Positions 38,036-46,926 of a stretch of DNA of 64,000 nt are shown here, one piece after another. The notes below the pieces were generated by a model. That model was not told the origin of the DNA. It made no database searches and saw only the letters and a list, made by a program, of their open reading frames with translations. Both the position numbers and the translations under genes were made by a program. The DNA comes from Carnobacterium jeotgali MS3 (GTDB taxonomy: Bacteria > Bacillota > Bacilli > Lactobacillales > Carnobacteriaceae), in contig NZ_JQNF01000005.1 of NCBI RefSeq assembly GCF_000745125.1, positions 434,001-498,000 of the forward strand, written 5' to 3'. The first letter of the stretch is position 1, and every line of letters begins with the position of its first letter.

Positions 38036-38158
38036 ATTCGTCTTCAGGGGCAGGGTGAAATTCCCGACCGGTGGTATAGTCCACGAGCTAAATAGCATTA
38101 TTTAGTTGAACTGGTTTAATTCCAGTACCGACAGTAAAGTCTGGATAAAGAAGATGGA
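38036..38158 (+). ncRNA. FMN riboswitch (RFN element)
   Basis: The conserved RFN blocks appear in order: GGGGCAGGGTGAAATTCCC, GACCGGTGGTATAGTCCAC, a variable arm, then GAACTGGTTTAATTCCAG, TACCGACAGTAAAGTCTGG and the closing GAAGATGG strand. It senses flavin mononucleotide and lies upstream of the riboflavin transporter gene. A terminator hairpin at 38186-38230 serves as expression platform, so FMN should switch ribU off by early termination. Confidence 0.96.
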
Positions 38159-38185
38159 GTTTATTTGAATAGGTTTCATTATTCA

Positions 38186-38230
38186 AGTGCTCTGTTTAAT
38201 TATCTGAAGATAATTAGGACGAGCATTTTT
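38186..38230 (+). terminator. Riboswitch-controlled terminator
   Basis: TGCTC...GAGCA outer stem, internal TTAATTATC/GATAATTA stem with loop TGAA, then TTTTT. It lies between the RFN aptamer and the ribU ribosome site. Confidence 0.82.
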
Positions 38231-38295
38231 ATATTGTTTTTATTTAAATAAATTCAGAAATGCCTAGGCTGATGAATCCTTTTAGGAGGATTTTT

Positions 38296-38877
38296 ATGCA
38301 AAAAAGTAACACGAAAAAAATGGTGGGAATCGCCATGTTGGCTGCTCTTGCAACCATTCTGATTTCATTCGGTTTTCCAATAATTCCAGGAGTTTCATTT
38401 CTAAAAGTAGATTTTAGTGATATTCCTGTTTTAATCGGCATGTTTTTATACGGCCCGGTTGGAGGTACAATGGTCGCATTTATTCGATCACTGCTCCATT
38501 ATATTCAAACGGGCGGTGACGCAGGGTATCCAATAGGTGATACGGCAAGTTTCATTGCTTCCGTTGCGTATACGTTGCCGATCTATTTAATTATGAATGC
38601 CAAAATCAATGATACGAAGAACATTATTTTTGCAAATGTGATTGGATCGTTATCTTTAACGGTAGTTCTTTCCGTTGTAAATTATTTCTTCTTGTTGCCA
38701 TTGTATTTAAGAGTATTGAATTTTAGTGTAGGGCCTATTAAGGATTATCTTTTAATGGGTGTTGTGCCATTTAATCTTATAAAAGGCGCAGTAGTCAGTA
38801 CGGTTTTTATTATGTTATTTGCAAAATTAAAAACTTGGTTACTACGCAATCAAATGACAAAAATTAGTTTTAAATAA
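38296..38877 (+). CDS. ribU: Riboflavin ECF transporter S component RibU
   Basis: A 193-residue integral membrane substrate-binding subunit that takes up riboflavin with a shared ECF energising module encoded elsewhere. About six hydrophobic helices are visible. The N-terminal MVGIAMLAALATILISFGFPIIPG and the VDFSDIPVLIGMFLYGPVGGTMVAFIRSLLHY segment are typical of RibU. ATG at 38296 follows AGGAGGA; upstream in-frame starts lie before that site. Controlled by the FMN riboswitch. Confidence 0.95.
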   Translation: MQKSNTKKMVGIAMLAALATILISFGFPIIPGVSFLKVDFSDIPVLIGMFLYGPVGGTMVAFIRSLLHYIQTGGDAGYPIGDTASFIASVAYTLPIYLIMNAKINDTKNIIFANVIGSLSLTVVLSVVNYFFLLPLYLRVLNFSVGPIKDYLLMGVVPFNLIKGAVVSTVFIMLFAKLKTWLLRNQMTKISFK

Positions 38878-38921
38878 AAAAAAGAAACCGCAAATTAATC
38901 GTTTGCGGTTTCTTTTTTTTG
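38876..38921 (+). terminator. Terminator after ribU
   Basis: AAAGAAACCGCAAA and TTTGCGGTTTCTTT form a 14-bp perfect stem followed by a T run. Confidence 0.9.
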
Positions 38922-39051
38922 TGTACGAGTTAGAATGATGTTATTAATATTTTTTAAAGTTTAGAAAAGAATTCCCTAAAAATGATTATTTTTGGTATAT
39001 TAGATTTAACGAAGGATCTGTTCGACGATTAATTATTTTTATGCAATCAGA

Positions 39052-40137
39052 ATGTGGGTGAGTGTTTTGGAACAATCGTTATACAGTCAGTATTTTTGTC
39101 TTTCATTATATTCTAAAAAGTACCCTATCAAACCTTCAACGCTTTATCACATTTTAGTTGGAAAAAGAACAGCCTCTATCCTATTTAAGGCTCATTCATA
39201 CCATATTATAAATTTTTTTTCAGTATTCCCTCATTTACAGCGTGAACAGTATGATAAGATGATTCATCATTTTATTGCTAAAGGCTGGATAAAAGCAGCA
39301 ATAGCCGATGAGGAATTTTATCTCTCTGCACAAGGTGACATTGAAGTAGAAAACTATTTTTCAAATCATTTTTATCCAACAAATTTAAATCAGTTGACCC
39401 AAGGGAAAGAAACTAAAGAGTTTTGGAAAAAAGTATTATTTTTAACTCAAGTTCTTTCAGAATTGCGGTATAAAAATAAGCGTTATTTGCCCATTGATAA
39501 AGAGTTTAAAACACAGCTTTGGGTAAAAGAGTGGTTAAAGAGAAGCCCATTAGATAAACAAGAACTGGCCATTTCATATGGAAAAGAATGGGTTCAAGTG
39601 TTAAAAGAAATGGATTCATTTGATGCAGAAATAATTGTGTCACAATTAACGGGACATGCAAAATTTGGCAAAACAAGTACCCAAATAGCAACCAAATTAG
39701 GAATTGAACCAATGGAAGTAGCCTTTCTTCTTCAACATGCTATTAGTCAATTAATGGATAAAATTAATAATAAAAAAGAGTCCTATCCGTTGTTTTATCT
39801 GATTTATCAAGAAAGCAGTGGAGATCGATACAGTAGTCTTAGTCAAAGTACTAAATTAACCGCTCATTATTTAGAAAATGGGCGTTCTATTGAAGAAATT
39901 GCTATAAAAAGAAAATTAAAGGTGAACACCATTGCGGAACATGTGATTGAATTAGCTATTATCTTCCCGGATTTTGAAGTAGCAAGATTTATACCTCGTG
40001 ATGAGTATGAACGATTGAATGCACTTTTTAATCGTCATGAAGCAATAAGCTATGAGGAATTGGTAGTAAAAATGCCTCGTGTTCCTTTTTCATGGTACCG
40101 TTTGATTCAAGTTGAGAGGAGTCGTACCTTTGAATAA
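39052..40137 (+). CDS. ypbB: YpbB-like helix-turn-helix protein upstream of recQ
   Basis: A 361-residue cytoplasmic protein resembling Bacillus YpbB. The C-terminal part (about 260-350) has a YpbB-type helix-turn-helix (STKLTAHYLENGRSIEEIAIKRKLKVNTIAEHVIEL). The rest is helical without known motifs. Gene order ypbB-recQ is conserved, and the recQ start lies inside its last codons, so a role alongside the helicase is plausible but unproven. The start is uncertain: ATG 39052 has no ribosome site, while TTG 39067 follows GGTGAG. Confidence 0.82.
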   Translation: MWVSVLEQSLYSQYFCLSLYSKKYPIKPSTLYHILVGKRTASILFKAHSYHIINFFSVFPHLQREQYDKMIHHFIAKGWIKAAIADEEFYLSAQGDIEVENYFSNHFYPTNLNQLTQGKETKEFWKKVLFLTQVLSELRYKNKRYLPIDKEFKTQLWVKEWLKRSPLDKQELAISYGKEWVQVLKEMDSFDAEIIVSQLTGHAKFGKTSTQIATKLGIEPMEVAFLLQHAISQLMDKINNKKESYPLFYLIYQESSGDRYSSLSQSTKLTAHYLENGRSIEEIAIKRKLKVNTIAEHVIELAIIFPDFEVARFIPRDEYERLNALFNRHEAISYEELVVKMPRVPFSWYRLIQVERSRTFE

Positions 40138-41578
40138 TAAAGAACTCATAAAAAGAAATTTAGAGAATTATTTTGGGTATAGCTCTTTTAGAGACGGGCA
40201 GGAGGAAGCAATTTTGGCAGCTCTAACAGGCAAGCACACATTGGTCATGCTGCCAACAGGAACGGGTAAGTCCATTTGCTACCAACTGACAGGCTATTGT
40301 TTAGAAGGGCTTGTAGTGATCGTTTCCCCATTGTTATCTTTAATGCAAGATCAAGTAGAGCAACTAAAATTAAATGGTGAAAAAAGAGTCGCTGCTATTA
40401 ACAGTTTGATGGATGCGCACGAAAAAGAATGGGTATTAAACCACTTAATTGATTATAAGTTCATCTTTCTCTCACCGGAGATGCTGCAACAGGAATACGT
40501 CATGTCTTGTTTAAAAAGAGTCCCGATTTGTCTTTTTGCAATTGATGAAGCCCATTGTATCTCTCAATGGGGGTTGGATTTTAGACCTGATTATTTAGAT
40601 TTAGGTCTGATTCGCCAACAATTAAATTTCCCATTAACAATGGCTTTAACCGCTACCGCTACGAAACAGGTCAGAGAAGAAATTTTAACGTCATTGCAAA
40701 TTGATGATGAAAATACAAAACAGATTGTTTATTCCGTCGACCGATCTAATATTGCTTTTTCGACCATTAATTGTGAGCGTGATAAAAATCAGCAATTAAT
40801 AAATCATATTCAAAAATTAAAGAAACCAGGAATTATTTATTTTTCTAGTAAGAAAACGGCCGATGAAATTGCTGAATTGATTCGCAGTAAAACAGGTATC
40901 GTGGCTGAAAGTTATCATTCAGATGTAGCAGCGGAAGACAAAATTAAAATCCAGCAACAATTTGTTCATGATGAGATCGCTATTATTTGTGCGACGAGTG
41001 CTTTTGGGATGGGAATTAATAAAAGTAATATTCGATTTGTCATTCATTACCATTTGCCAGGCAGTCCAGAGGCCTATTTACAAGAAGTTGGACGCTGTGG
41101 CAGAGATGGAGAACCAAGCTTAGCGCTTTTATTATATGAACCGGGAGATGGCATAATTCAATTACGTTTACAAGAATATACCTTGCCAACTATTGACATG
41201 TTGGAATATGGTTATAAAAAAGGCGTGATACCAGAAGGCAGCTGCAGTCCTACCCAAAAGCAATTAATAGAAAATTATTTAAAAGCTAAAATAACGATTG
41301 ATGCTGCTAAAAATCAAGTGAAGAGTAGAACGCTTTATAAACAACAGCAATTATATTACATGATCGATTATGCTGAAACCTCAAGTTGCAAAAGAGCTTT
41401 TTTATTGCATTACTTTGAAGAAAAATTGAAGAGTAAACCTAAATGTTGTTGCTCTAACTGTAATTTAGAACTAGCTGACTTTTATGAGAAAGCTGATTTG
41501 GAAAAAGAAACAATAATGATGAAAGAAAAAAATTGGGAAGAAATTTTAACTGAATTGTTTTTAATTGGAAATAAATAA
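40130..41578 (+). CDS. recQ: RecQ-family ATP-dependent DNA helicase (RecS-like)
   Basis: A 482-residue superfamily 2 helicase. Motif I is LPTGTGKS with Lys47, DEAH box is IDEAHCISQWGLDFRPDY, motif VI is QEVGRCGRDG. A short zinc-binding end (SSCKRAFLLHYF...CCCSNC) follows, and there is no HRDC domain, so this is the compact type like Bacillus RecS/RecQ2. It acts in recombinational repair and fork processing. TTG at 40130 is the likely start (GAGAGGAG nine bases before), overlapping the ypbB stop by 8 bases; an upstream TTG at 40112 is less likely. Confidence 0.93.
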   Translation: MNNKELIKRNLENYFGYSSFRDGQEEAILAALTGKHTLVMLPTGTGKSICYQLTGYCLEGLVVIVSPLLSLMQDQVEQLKLNGEKRVAAINSLMDAHEKEWVLNHLIDYKFIFLSPEMLQQEYVMSCLKRVPICLFAIDEAHCISQWGLDFRPDYLDLGLIRQQLNFPLTMALTATATKQVREEILTSLQIDDENTKQIVYSVDRSNIAFSTINCERDKNQQLINHIQKLKKPGIIYFSSKKTADEIAELIRSKTGIVAESYHSDVAAEDKIKIQQQFVHDEIAIICATSAFGMGINKSNIRFVIHYHLPGSPEAYLQEVGRCGRDGEPSLALLLYEPGDGIIQLRLQEYTLPTIDMLEYGYKKGVIPEGSCSPTQKQLIENYLKAKITIDAAKNQVKSRTLYKQQQLYYMIDYAETSSCKRAFLLHYFEEKLKSKPKCCCSNCNLELADFYEKADLEKETIMMKEKNWEEILTELFLIGNK

Positions 41579-41639
41579 GACAATTCTATGTAAAAATGAT
41601 ACAATAATAATGATTTTGGTTTAGGAGGAGTACTATAAA

Positions 41640-42245
41640 ATGAGTAAAAAAAATTCTAAAAATAACCCTAAAAAAGAAAAAGTCTGGGATCGTAAATTTG
41701 ATGATGATGATAGTTTAGTGGACGATAAGTATTCTAGAACAGCTAGAAAAAAAGCGAAGAGAAGCGTGCATCCAGTTATAACATCATTAGTAATTTTCTT
41801 AGCCTTGATTATTATTTTGCCGACCGCAGCGTATTTTTGGTGGTCTAAGGAAGACAGTGGATCCAATAAAACGCTAAACGCTTCTGAAGAAAGAATGATC
41901 ATCACAAAAAACAGCAGCAGCGAACTAAGCAGTTCAAAAACAGCTGAGTCAGAAGCGGAATCGGAAGTTTCTTCTGAAAGTACTCAAGAGGAATCATCTG
42001 AAAGTGAAGCACCAGAACCAGAAGCACCAGTTGTAGAAGAACCAGAGTCACAAGTAGCAGAGGAACCAATCGTAGAACCTGAACCTGAAGTGGTTGAGGA
42101 AACAACGAATACTTATACTGTTAAAGCAGGAGATAACCTTTATCGAATCGCGTTGAACCATAATATGACAACAGATGAATTAAAATCTTTAAATGGTATA
42201 TCAGGTGATTCGGTCAGTGTAGGAACTGTTTTAAAAGTAAATTAA
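41640..42245 (+). CDS. Membrane-anchored LysM protein (YpbE-like)
   Basis: A 201-residue protein with a basic/acidic cytoplasmic N-terminus, one transmembrane helix (about 46-68, TSLVIFLALIIILPTAAYFWW), an extracellular linker rich in Ser, Glu and Pro (about 75-155), and one C-terminal LysM domain (about 157-201, YTVKAGDNLYRIALNHNMTTDELKSLNG). LysM binds peptidoglycan, so it probably tethers membrane to wall. The order recQ-ypbE resembles Bacillus, minus ypbD. The ribosome site is TAGGAGGAG. A terminator follows. Confidence 0.85.
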   Translation: MSKKNSKNNPKKEKVWDRKFDDDDSLVDDKYSRTARKKAKRSVHPVITSLVIFLALIIILPTAAYFWWSKEDSGSNKTLNASEERMIITKNSSSELSSSKTAESEAESEVSSESTQEESSESEAPEPEAPVVEEPESQVAEEPIVEPEPEVVEETTNTYTVKAGDNLYRIALNHNMTTDELKSLNGISGDSVSVGTVLKVN

Positions 42246-42280
42246 AAATTAAGTAAAGCCTCATCTTTATAATTGGCGCT

Positions 42281-42305
42281 AAGGCTAGGGTAACCTAGCC
42301 TTTTT
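42281..42305 (+). terminator. Terminator after the LysM gene
   Basis: AAGGCTAGG-GTAA-CCTAGCCTT with a short T run. Confidence 0.85.
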
Positions 42306-42335
42306 AATATGAAATAAGAAAGTAGGACAAAAAAA

Positions 42336-43013
42336 TTGGAAAAAACAATAAAAATTGCAATTGATGGTCCGGCATCTGCTGGAAAAAGTACGGTCGCTAA
42401 AATAGTAGCAGTGGAACTAGGTTACATATATTGCGATACTGGAGCAATGTACCGGGCATTAACGTATCAAGCACTGGAAAAAAATATTGCAGTAACAGAT
42501 GAAGAACAACTCGTAAAATTGTTAAAAGAGATGACAATCTCTTTCGAACCGAATGGTGACAATCAAAAAGTATTTGTGAATGGCCAAGAAGTTACAGATG
42601 CTATTCGTTTACCAAATGTAACTAATTTAGTTTCAGCTGTTTCAGCACATGGTGAAGTGAGAGCAGAACTAGTTAAACGACAACAAGAAATCGCTTCGCA
42701 TGGCGGAGTTGTTATGGATGGTAGAGATATTGGGACTGCCGTATTGCCAACAGCAGAAGTTAAAATATTCCTTGTAGCAAGTGTTGCTGAACGAGCTCAA
42801 AGACGCTACAAAGAAAATATGAGTAAAGGGATAGAAACGTCATTAGACGTTTTGCAGCAAGAAATTGCTGAGCGAGATTACAAAGATTCTCATCGTGAAG
42901 TATCACCGCTTATCCAAGCTGAAGATGCGATTCTTTTAGACACAACAAGTTTATCTATTGAACAAGTTGCTGAAAAAATCAGACAAATTATCCAAACTAA
43001 ACTTAAAAAATAG
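42336..43013 (+). CDS. cmk: Cytidylate kinase
   Basis: Phosphorylates CMP and dCMP with ATP. The 225-residue P-loop kinase has Walker [14 protein letters not shown] (about 10-22), [12 protein letters not shown], the NMP-binding insert, [12 protein letters not shown] and the lid RRYKEN region. TTG is the start, eight bases after AGTAGGA; no ATG fits. It lies upstream of rpsA as in many bacteria. Confidence 0.95.
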   Translation: MEKTIKIAIDGPASAGKSTVAKIVAVELGYIYCDTGAMYRALTYQALEKNIAVTDEEQLVKLLKEMTISFEPNGDNQKVFVNGQEVTDAIRLPNVTNLVSAVSAHGEVRAELVKRQQEIASHGGVVMDGRDIGTAVLPTAEVKIFLVASVAERAQRRYKENMSKGIETSLDVLQQEIAERDYKDSHREVSPLIQAEDAILLDTTSLSIEQVAEKIRQIIQTKLKK

Positions 43014-43116
43014 AGTTCTTTTTATCTTTTCAAACGTTTTTGTGGCAATATTTTGAAATATTGGTTAAAATATAAGGAGAAGGAATTTTATTGGCTAGTT
43101 ATAGGAGGGCAAACAT

Positions 43117-44337
43117 ATGACGGAAAATGAAAAAAACCACGAAGTCGAAGAACAAGAATCAATGATGGATGCAATGAACAGTGTTCAAGAAATCAATATT
43201 GGTGATGTTGTTAAAGGTGAAATTTTAACTATTCAAGATAATAAGCAAGCAATAGTGGGTATTATTGGTGGCGGAGTTGAAGGGGTCATTCCTAACAATG
43301 AATTGTCAGCTGCCCCATTTGAAAACGTAACCGATATCGTAAATGTTGGCGATATTGTTGATTTAGTAGTAATTAAAGAGATTAAAGAAAAAGAAAATGG
43401 CAGTTATTTGCTATCTAAGCGTCGGATTGATGCTAAAAAAGTTTGGGAAAAAATTCAAAAAGAATTTGATGAAGGAACAATTATTGAAGCACCGGTTAAA
43501 GAAGTCGTAAAAGGTGGTTTAGTAGTAGATGTCGGAGTCAGAGGTTTTGTACCCGCTTCTATGGTAGATGTTCATTTTGTAGAAGACTTTTCTAGTTACA
43601 AAGGACAAACTTTAAAATTTAAAATCGTAGAAATTGAACCAAGTGAGAACCGTTTGATTCTTTCTCATAAGGCTGTTGTTGAAGCTGAAAACGAAGATAA
43701 GAAAAAAGATGTATTGAATCATTTGGTTGAAGGTGAAACGGTAACTGGGAAAATCGCTCGTTTAACAAACTTTGGAGCCTTCATTGATCTTGGTGGAGTA
43801 GATGGACTAGTTCACATTTCGCAAATTGCTTATGAACACGTTAAAAATCCTGCAGATGTGCTAACTGTTGGGGAAGAAGTAAAAGTTAAAATACTTTCTG
43901 TAAATGAAGAAGAAGGCCGTATTTCACTTTCTATTAAAGAAACGTTGCCTGGACCATGGGACAATATCGAAGAACGTGCAGCAGTAGGTTCTGTTTTAAG
44001 CGGATTAGTTAAACGTCTAACAAGTTTTGGCGCTTTTGTTGAAGTATTTCCAGGGGTTGAAGGATTAGTTCATATTTCACAGATTTCACACAATCACATC
44101 GCAACACCTCATGAAATTTTAAGTGAAGGCGATGAAATTAAAGTGAAAGTCTTAGAAGTAAATCCAACAGATCAACGTCTTTCTTTAAGTATAAAAGCAC
44201 TTGAAGAAAAACCTAATAATCCAAAAGAAAAACAAGAAGAAACGAATTATGATTTACCTGAAGAAGATACAGGGTTTACATTAGGCGATATTCTTGGAGA
44301 TCAATTGTCTGATATCACAACAAGTGAAGACAATTAA
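43117..44337 (+). CDS. rpsA: S1 RNA-binding protein RpsA (30S ribosomal protein S1-like)
   Basis: A 406-residue protein with four S1 domains (about 22-90, 108-175, 195-262 and 280-350), clearest in LTNFGAFIDLGGVDGLVHISQIAYEHVKNPADVL and LTSFGAFVEVFPGVEGLVHISQISHNH. Firmicutes S1-like proteins have four repeats rather than the six in E. coli and are less tightly ribosome-bound. The acidic C-terminal tail is variable. A TAGGAGGG site precedes the ATG. It follows cmk, and a terminator follows it. Confidence 0.94.
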   Translation: MTENEKNHEVEEQESMMDAMNSVQEINIGDVVKGEILTIQDNKQAIVGIIGGGVEGVIPNNELSAAPFENVTDIVNVGDIVDLVVIKEIKEKENGSYLLSKRRIDAKKVWEKIQKEFDEGTIIEAPVKEVVKGGLVVDVGVRGFVPASMVDVHFVEDFSSYKGQTLKFKIVEIEPSENRLILSHKAVVEAENEDKKKDVLNHLVEGETVTGKIARLTNFGAFIDLGGVDGLVHISQIAYEHVKNPADVLTVGEEVKVKILSVNEEEGRISLSIKETLPGPWDNIEERAAVGSVLSGLVKRLTSFGAFVEVFPGVEGLVHISQISHNHIATPHEILSEGDEIKVKVLEVNPTDQRLSLSIKALEEKPNNPKEKQEETNYDLPEEDTGFTLGDILGDQLSDITTSEDN

Positions 44338-44346
44338 TACCTCTTT

Positions 44347-44393
44347 TTAAAAAGGACATGTGGGCAATTTCTGTTCCATGTCTTTTTTTTTGC
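44347..44393 (+). terminator. Terminator after rpsA
   Basis: AAAAAGGACATG and CATGTCTTTTTT pair with one G-U; nine T residues follow. Confidence 0.82.
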
Positions 44394-44463
44394 TGTTTTC
44401 AACAAAAAAAGCTCAAATTTATAAAGTATTTATGAGAGTTTGCCTTATTCCTTAAGCAAAAGC

Positions 44464-44492
44464 TTGCATGTTTTAAGGTATTTCTATAAACT
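44464..44492 (+). promoter_or_regulatory. Promoter of der
   Basis: TTGCAT (44464-44469), a 17-bp spacer and TAAACT (44487-44492), the same -10 as rpsP and rplS. Confidence 0.5.
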
Positions 44493-44524
44493 AACTAGAG
44501 AATATAAAAAAGGAGGCAAAAACA

Positions 44525-45838
44525 ATGGCAAAACCAGTTGTAGCCATCGTTGGTCGCCCTAACGTAGGAAAATCAACTATTTTTAATCGTATTGTTGGAG
44601 AACGTATCTCAATTGTAGAAGATGTATCAGGGGTAACTCGTGATCGTATTTATGCACCAGCAGAATGGTTAGGAAAAGAATTTAACGTGATTGATACAGG
44701 TGGGATCGATTTAGGTGATGAACCATTTTTAGAACAAATTAAACACCAAGCTGAAATAGCAATGGATGAAGCAGATGTGATTATTTTTATCACAAGTGTA
44801 AAAGAACACATTACGGATGCAGATGAGAATGTAGCAAGAATTCTTTACCGTACAAAAAAACCAGTCTTATTAGCAATTAATAAAGTAGATAATCCAGAAA
44901 TGCGTAACGATATTTTTGATTTTTATGCTTTAGGATTAGGTGAACCTTTCCCTATTTCAGGAAGTCATGGACTAGGAATTGGAGATTTATTGGATGCAGC
45001 TATCAGCCACTTCCCAGATGAATCAGAAGAAGAATATGATGATTCTGTTATAAAATTCAGTTTGATTGGTAGACCAAATGTTGGGAAATCTTCCCTTGTA
45101 AATGCTATGTTGGGAGAAGACCGAGTAATTGTTTCAAGTGTCGCAGGAACAACTCGTGATGCAATCGATACAGCTTTTGTTGGCGAAGATGGATCTGAGT
45201 TTGTGATGATCGATACAGCAGGAATGCGTAAAAAAGGGAAAGTTTATGAAAATACTGAAAAATATAGTGTTTTAAGAGCCCTTAGAGCGATTGAACGCTC
45301 AGATGTCGTTTTAGTTGTATTAAATGCTGAAGAAGGTATTAGAGAGCAAGATAAAAAAGTTGCTGGATATGCCCATGAAGCTGGTAAAGGAATTATCATT
45401 GTTGTAAACAAATGGGATACTCTTGATAAAGATAACCATACAATGAAAAAATTCGAAGAACAAATCAGAAGCGAATTTTTATATTTGAGTTATGCGCCGA
45501 TTATTTTCGTGTCAGCTTTAACGAAACAACGTCTAAATAAACTTCCTGAAATTATTGAGCGAGTAAGTATGAACCAAAACTTACGTATTCAATCAGCAGT
45601 TTTAAATGAAGTAATTCTAGATTCAGTTGCTATGAATCCTACTCCAACAGATAAAGGAAAAAGATTGCGTATATACTATGCTACTCAAGTGGCTGTTAAA
45701 CCGCCAACATTTGTAGTATTTGTTAATGAACCAGAAATGATGCATTTTTCTTACGCTCGTTTCTTGGAAAATCGTATTCGAGACGCCTTTACTTTTGAAG
45801 GAACACCGATTCATCTAATTGTAAGAAGAAGAAAATAA
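44525..45838 (+). CDS. der: GTPase Der (EngA), 50S ribosome assembly
   Basis: An essential 437-residue protein with two tandem GTPase domains and a C-terminal KH-like domain, needed for 50S subunit maturation. The first G domain has [12 protein letters not shown] (about 9-20), DTGG and NKVD. The second has [12 protein letters not shown] (about 183-194), [11 protein letters not shown] and NKWD. The ribosome site is AAAGGAGGC. Length is typical. hup follows after 282 bases; gpsA and spoIVA, which lie in this interval in Bacillus, are absent. Confidence 0.97.
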   Translation: MAKPVVAIVGRPNVGKSTIFNRIVGERISIVEDVSGVTRDRIYAPAEWLGKEFNVIDTGGIDLGDEPFLEQIKHQAEIAMDEADVIIFITSVKEHITDADENVARILYRTKKPVLLAINKVDNPEMRNDIFDFYALGLGEPFPISGSHGLGIGDLLDAAISHFPDESEEEYDDSVIKFSLIGRPNVGKSSLVNAMLGEDRVIVSSVAGTTRDAIDTAFVGEDGSEFVMIDTAGMRKKGKVYENTEKYSVLRALRAIERSDVVLVVLNAEEGIREQDKKVAGYAHEAGKGIIIVVNKWDTLDKDNHTMKKFEEQIRSEFLYLSYAPIIFVSALTKQRLNKLPEIIERVSMNQNLRIQSAVLNEVILDSVAMNPTPTDKGKRLRIYYATQVAVKPPTFVVFVNEPEMMHFSYARFLENRIRDAFTFEGTPIHLIVRRRK

Positions 45839-46031
45839 AAACAAACAGGTAAGAATAAATTCAACATTTTAACACAACTCTTAAGGGGTTTCAAATAATT
45901 TATTGAATATTTGGAAAATGCTTACGAATATCAGCTAATACAGTAAAAATCATTGCAGTATCAGTATTTGTATGATATCTTTTTAAATGAAATGTCATTT
46001 AGAATTACTAATTTTACATTTCGCAATGATT

Positions 46032-46054
46032 CATTTTTGGGCCACTCAAAAATG
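46032..46054 (+). other. Hairpin-forming sequence in the der-hup gap
   Basis: In the 282-base gap, CATTTTTG and CAAAAATG pair perfectly around GGCCACT. There is no T run, so it is not a normal terminator. The gap also holds AAATG-CATTT pairs. No gene is visible; the hup promoter should lie here but I could not place it with confidence. Confidence 0.4.
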
Positions 46055-46120
46055 TCTAAATGATGTTTATTTGTTTTAAATAATGCATCAATTCTTCTTT
46101 CCGAGGGAGGTGAAATACAC

Positions 46121-46396
46121 ATGGCTAACAAAGCAGAATTAATCGAAAACGTTGCAACTTCAACAGGTCTTACTAAAAAAGATGCAACTTCAGCAGTAGA
46201 TGCTGTTTTTGAATCAATTCAAACTTCATTAAGTGAAGGTGAAAAAGTTCAAATTATTGGTTTTGGTAACTTTGAAGTTCGCGATCGTGCTGCACGTAAA
46301 GGTCGTAACCCTCAAACAGGGGAAGAAATCCAAATTGCTGCAAGCAAAGTACCTGCATTCAAACCAGGTAAAGCTCTTAAAGACGCAGTTAAATAA
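46121..46396 (+). CDS. hup: DNA-binding protein HU
   Basis: A 91-residue histone-like protein that bends DNA and organises the nucleoid. The sequence starts [30 protein letters not shown] and has the beta-arm [33 protein letters not shown]. The ribosome site is an optimal GGGAGGTGAAA. It is single-gene, with a strong terminator close behind. Confidence 0.98.
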   Translation: MANKAELIENVATSTGLTKKDATSAVDAVFESIQTSLSEGEKVQIIGFGNFEVRDRAARKGRNPQTGEEIQIAASKVPAFKPGKALKDAVK

Positions 46397-46406
46397 TACA
46401 GTACTT

Positions 46407-46433
46407 AAAACCCCTGAGAAATCAGGGGTTTTT
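46407..46433 (+). terminator. Terminator after hup
   Basis: AAAACCCCTGA-GAAA-TCAGGGGTTTTT, GC-rich stem with GNRA loop and a T run. Confidence 0.93.
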
Positions 46434-46483
46434 GCTGTTTTATAGGGTAGACGTTTCTAAAACTAGCAAAAAAACAGCATTTT

Positions 46484-46636
46484 TTACAAATCGCTCTTTT
46501 CCAACTGTTCAACAATGTTTGGTTTCAACTAACTAGTGACGTGAGTATAGATACGATTTGTGATATCTACATCCTCATGACCAACTTTATTCATAATTGT
46601 GTTTAAAGGTACAGTCTTTTCGGCTAAAAACGACCC
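46484..46636 (-). pseudogene. Decayed 3' end of a tyrosine-recombinase (phage-type integrase) gene
   Basis: Read on the minus strand from 46636, one frame gives LAEKTVPLNTIMNKVGHEDV then DITNRIYTHVTS, a TAG (46531-46529), and, still in frame, LKPNIVEQLEKSDL and TAA (46486-46484). The GH and the Tyr in the IYTHV context are the last catalytic box of tyrosine recombinases. The rest of the gene is missing, a stop (46639-46637) precedes it and one interrupts it. It is therefore a dead remnant of an integrated element. It lies in the 530-base hup-ypiA gap, which otherwise holds terminators and a promoter. Confidence 0.75.
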
Positions 46637-46756
46637 TTAAGAGGGACTGGAGATGCAAGGGTATAGAAGCTTGTCGTTCAACTCAACTCGTTCTCCGGCG
46701 CATTTTAGGGCTATATAAGGAGTGTGATTTTGAATTGGCATACCGTTTATAATGTT

Positions 46757-46804
46757 AAAGGACAATACGGTTGAGGTTACACTAATCGTATTGTCCTTTA
46801 TTTT
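46757..46804. terminator. Terminator-like hairpin in the hup-ypiA gap
   Basis: AAAGGACAATACG and CGTATTGTCCTTT form a perfect 13-bp stem with a 17-base loop, followed by ATTTTG. It may belong to the former integrated element. Confidence 0.6.
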
Positions 46805-46878
46805 GTTTAACGTAAGGTATACTATTTTATCAGTTAGTGCACTAAGCAAAACAGGCGGGTTCTAATCCTGTTTATTTG

Positions 46879-46887
46879 TGTTAAAAT
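46879..46887 (+). promoter_or_regulatory. Extended -10 promoter of ypiA
   Basis: TGTTAAAAT: TGN extended -10 with TAAAAT at 46882-46887, about 40 bases before the ypiA start. There is no clear -35. Confidence 0.4.
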
Positions 46888-46926
46888 AGAGTATATAGAA
46901 GATTGTTAATGAAAGAGGTTTTTGAG

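Noticed and set aside
46637-46849. Minus-strand 70-codon ORF in the hup-ypiA gap
   Set aside because: No ribosome site, no recognisable domain, contains the hairpin at 46757-46804; it lies in frame upstream of the integrase remnant but does not resemble an integrase.
46845-46880. tRNA T-arm-like sequence (GCGGGTTCTAATCCTGT)
   Set aside because: It can fold as a T-arm with wobble pairs, but position 57 is not a purine and no anticodon or D arm is found upstream; more likely a chance hairpin, though it could be an attachment-site relic.
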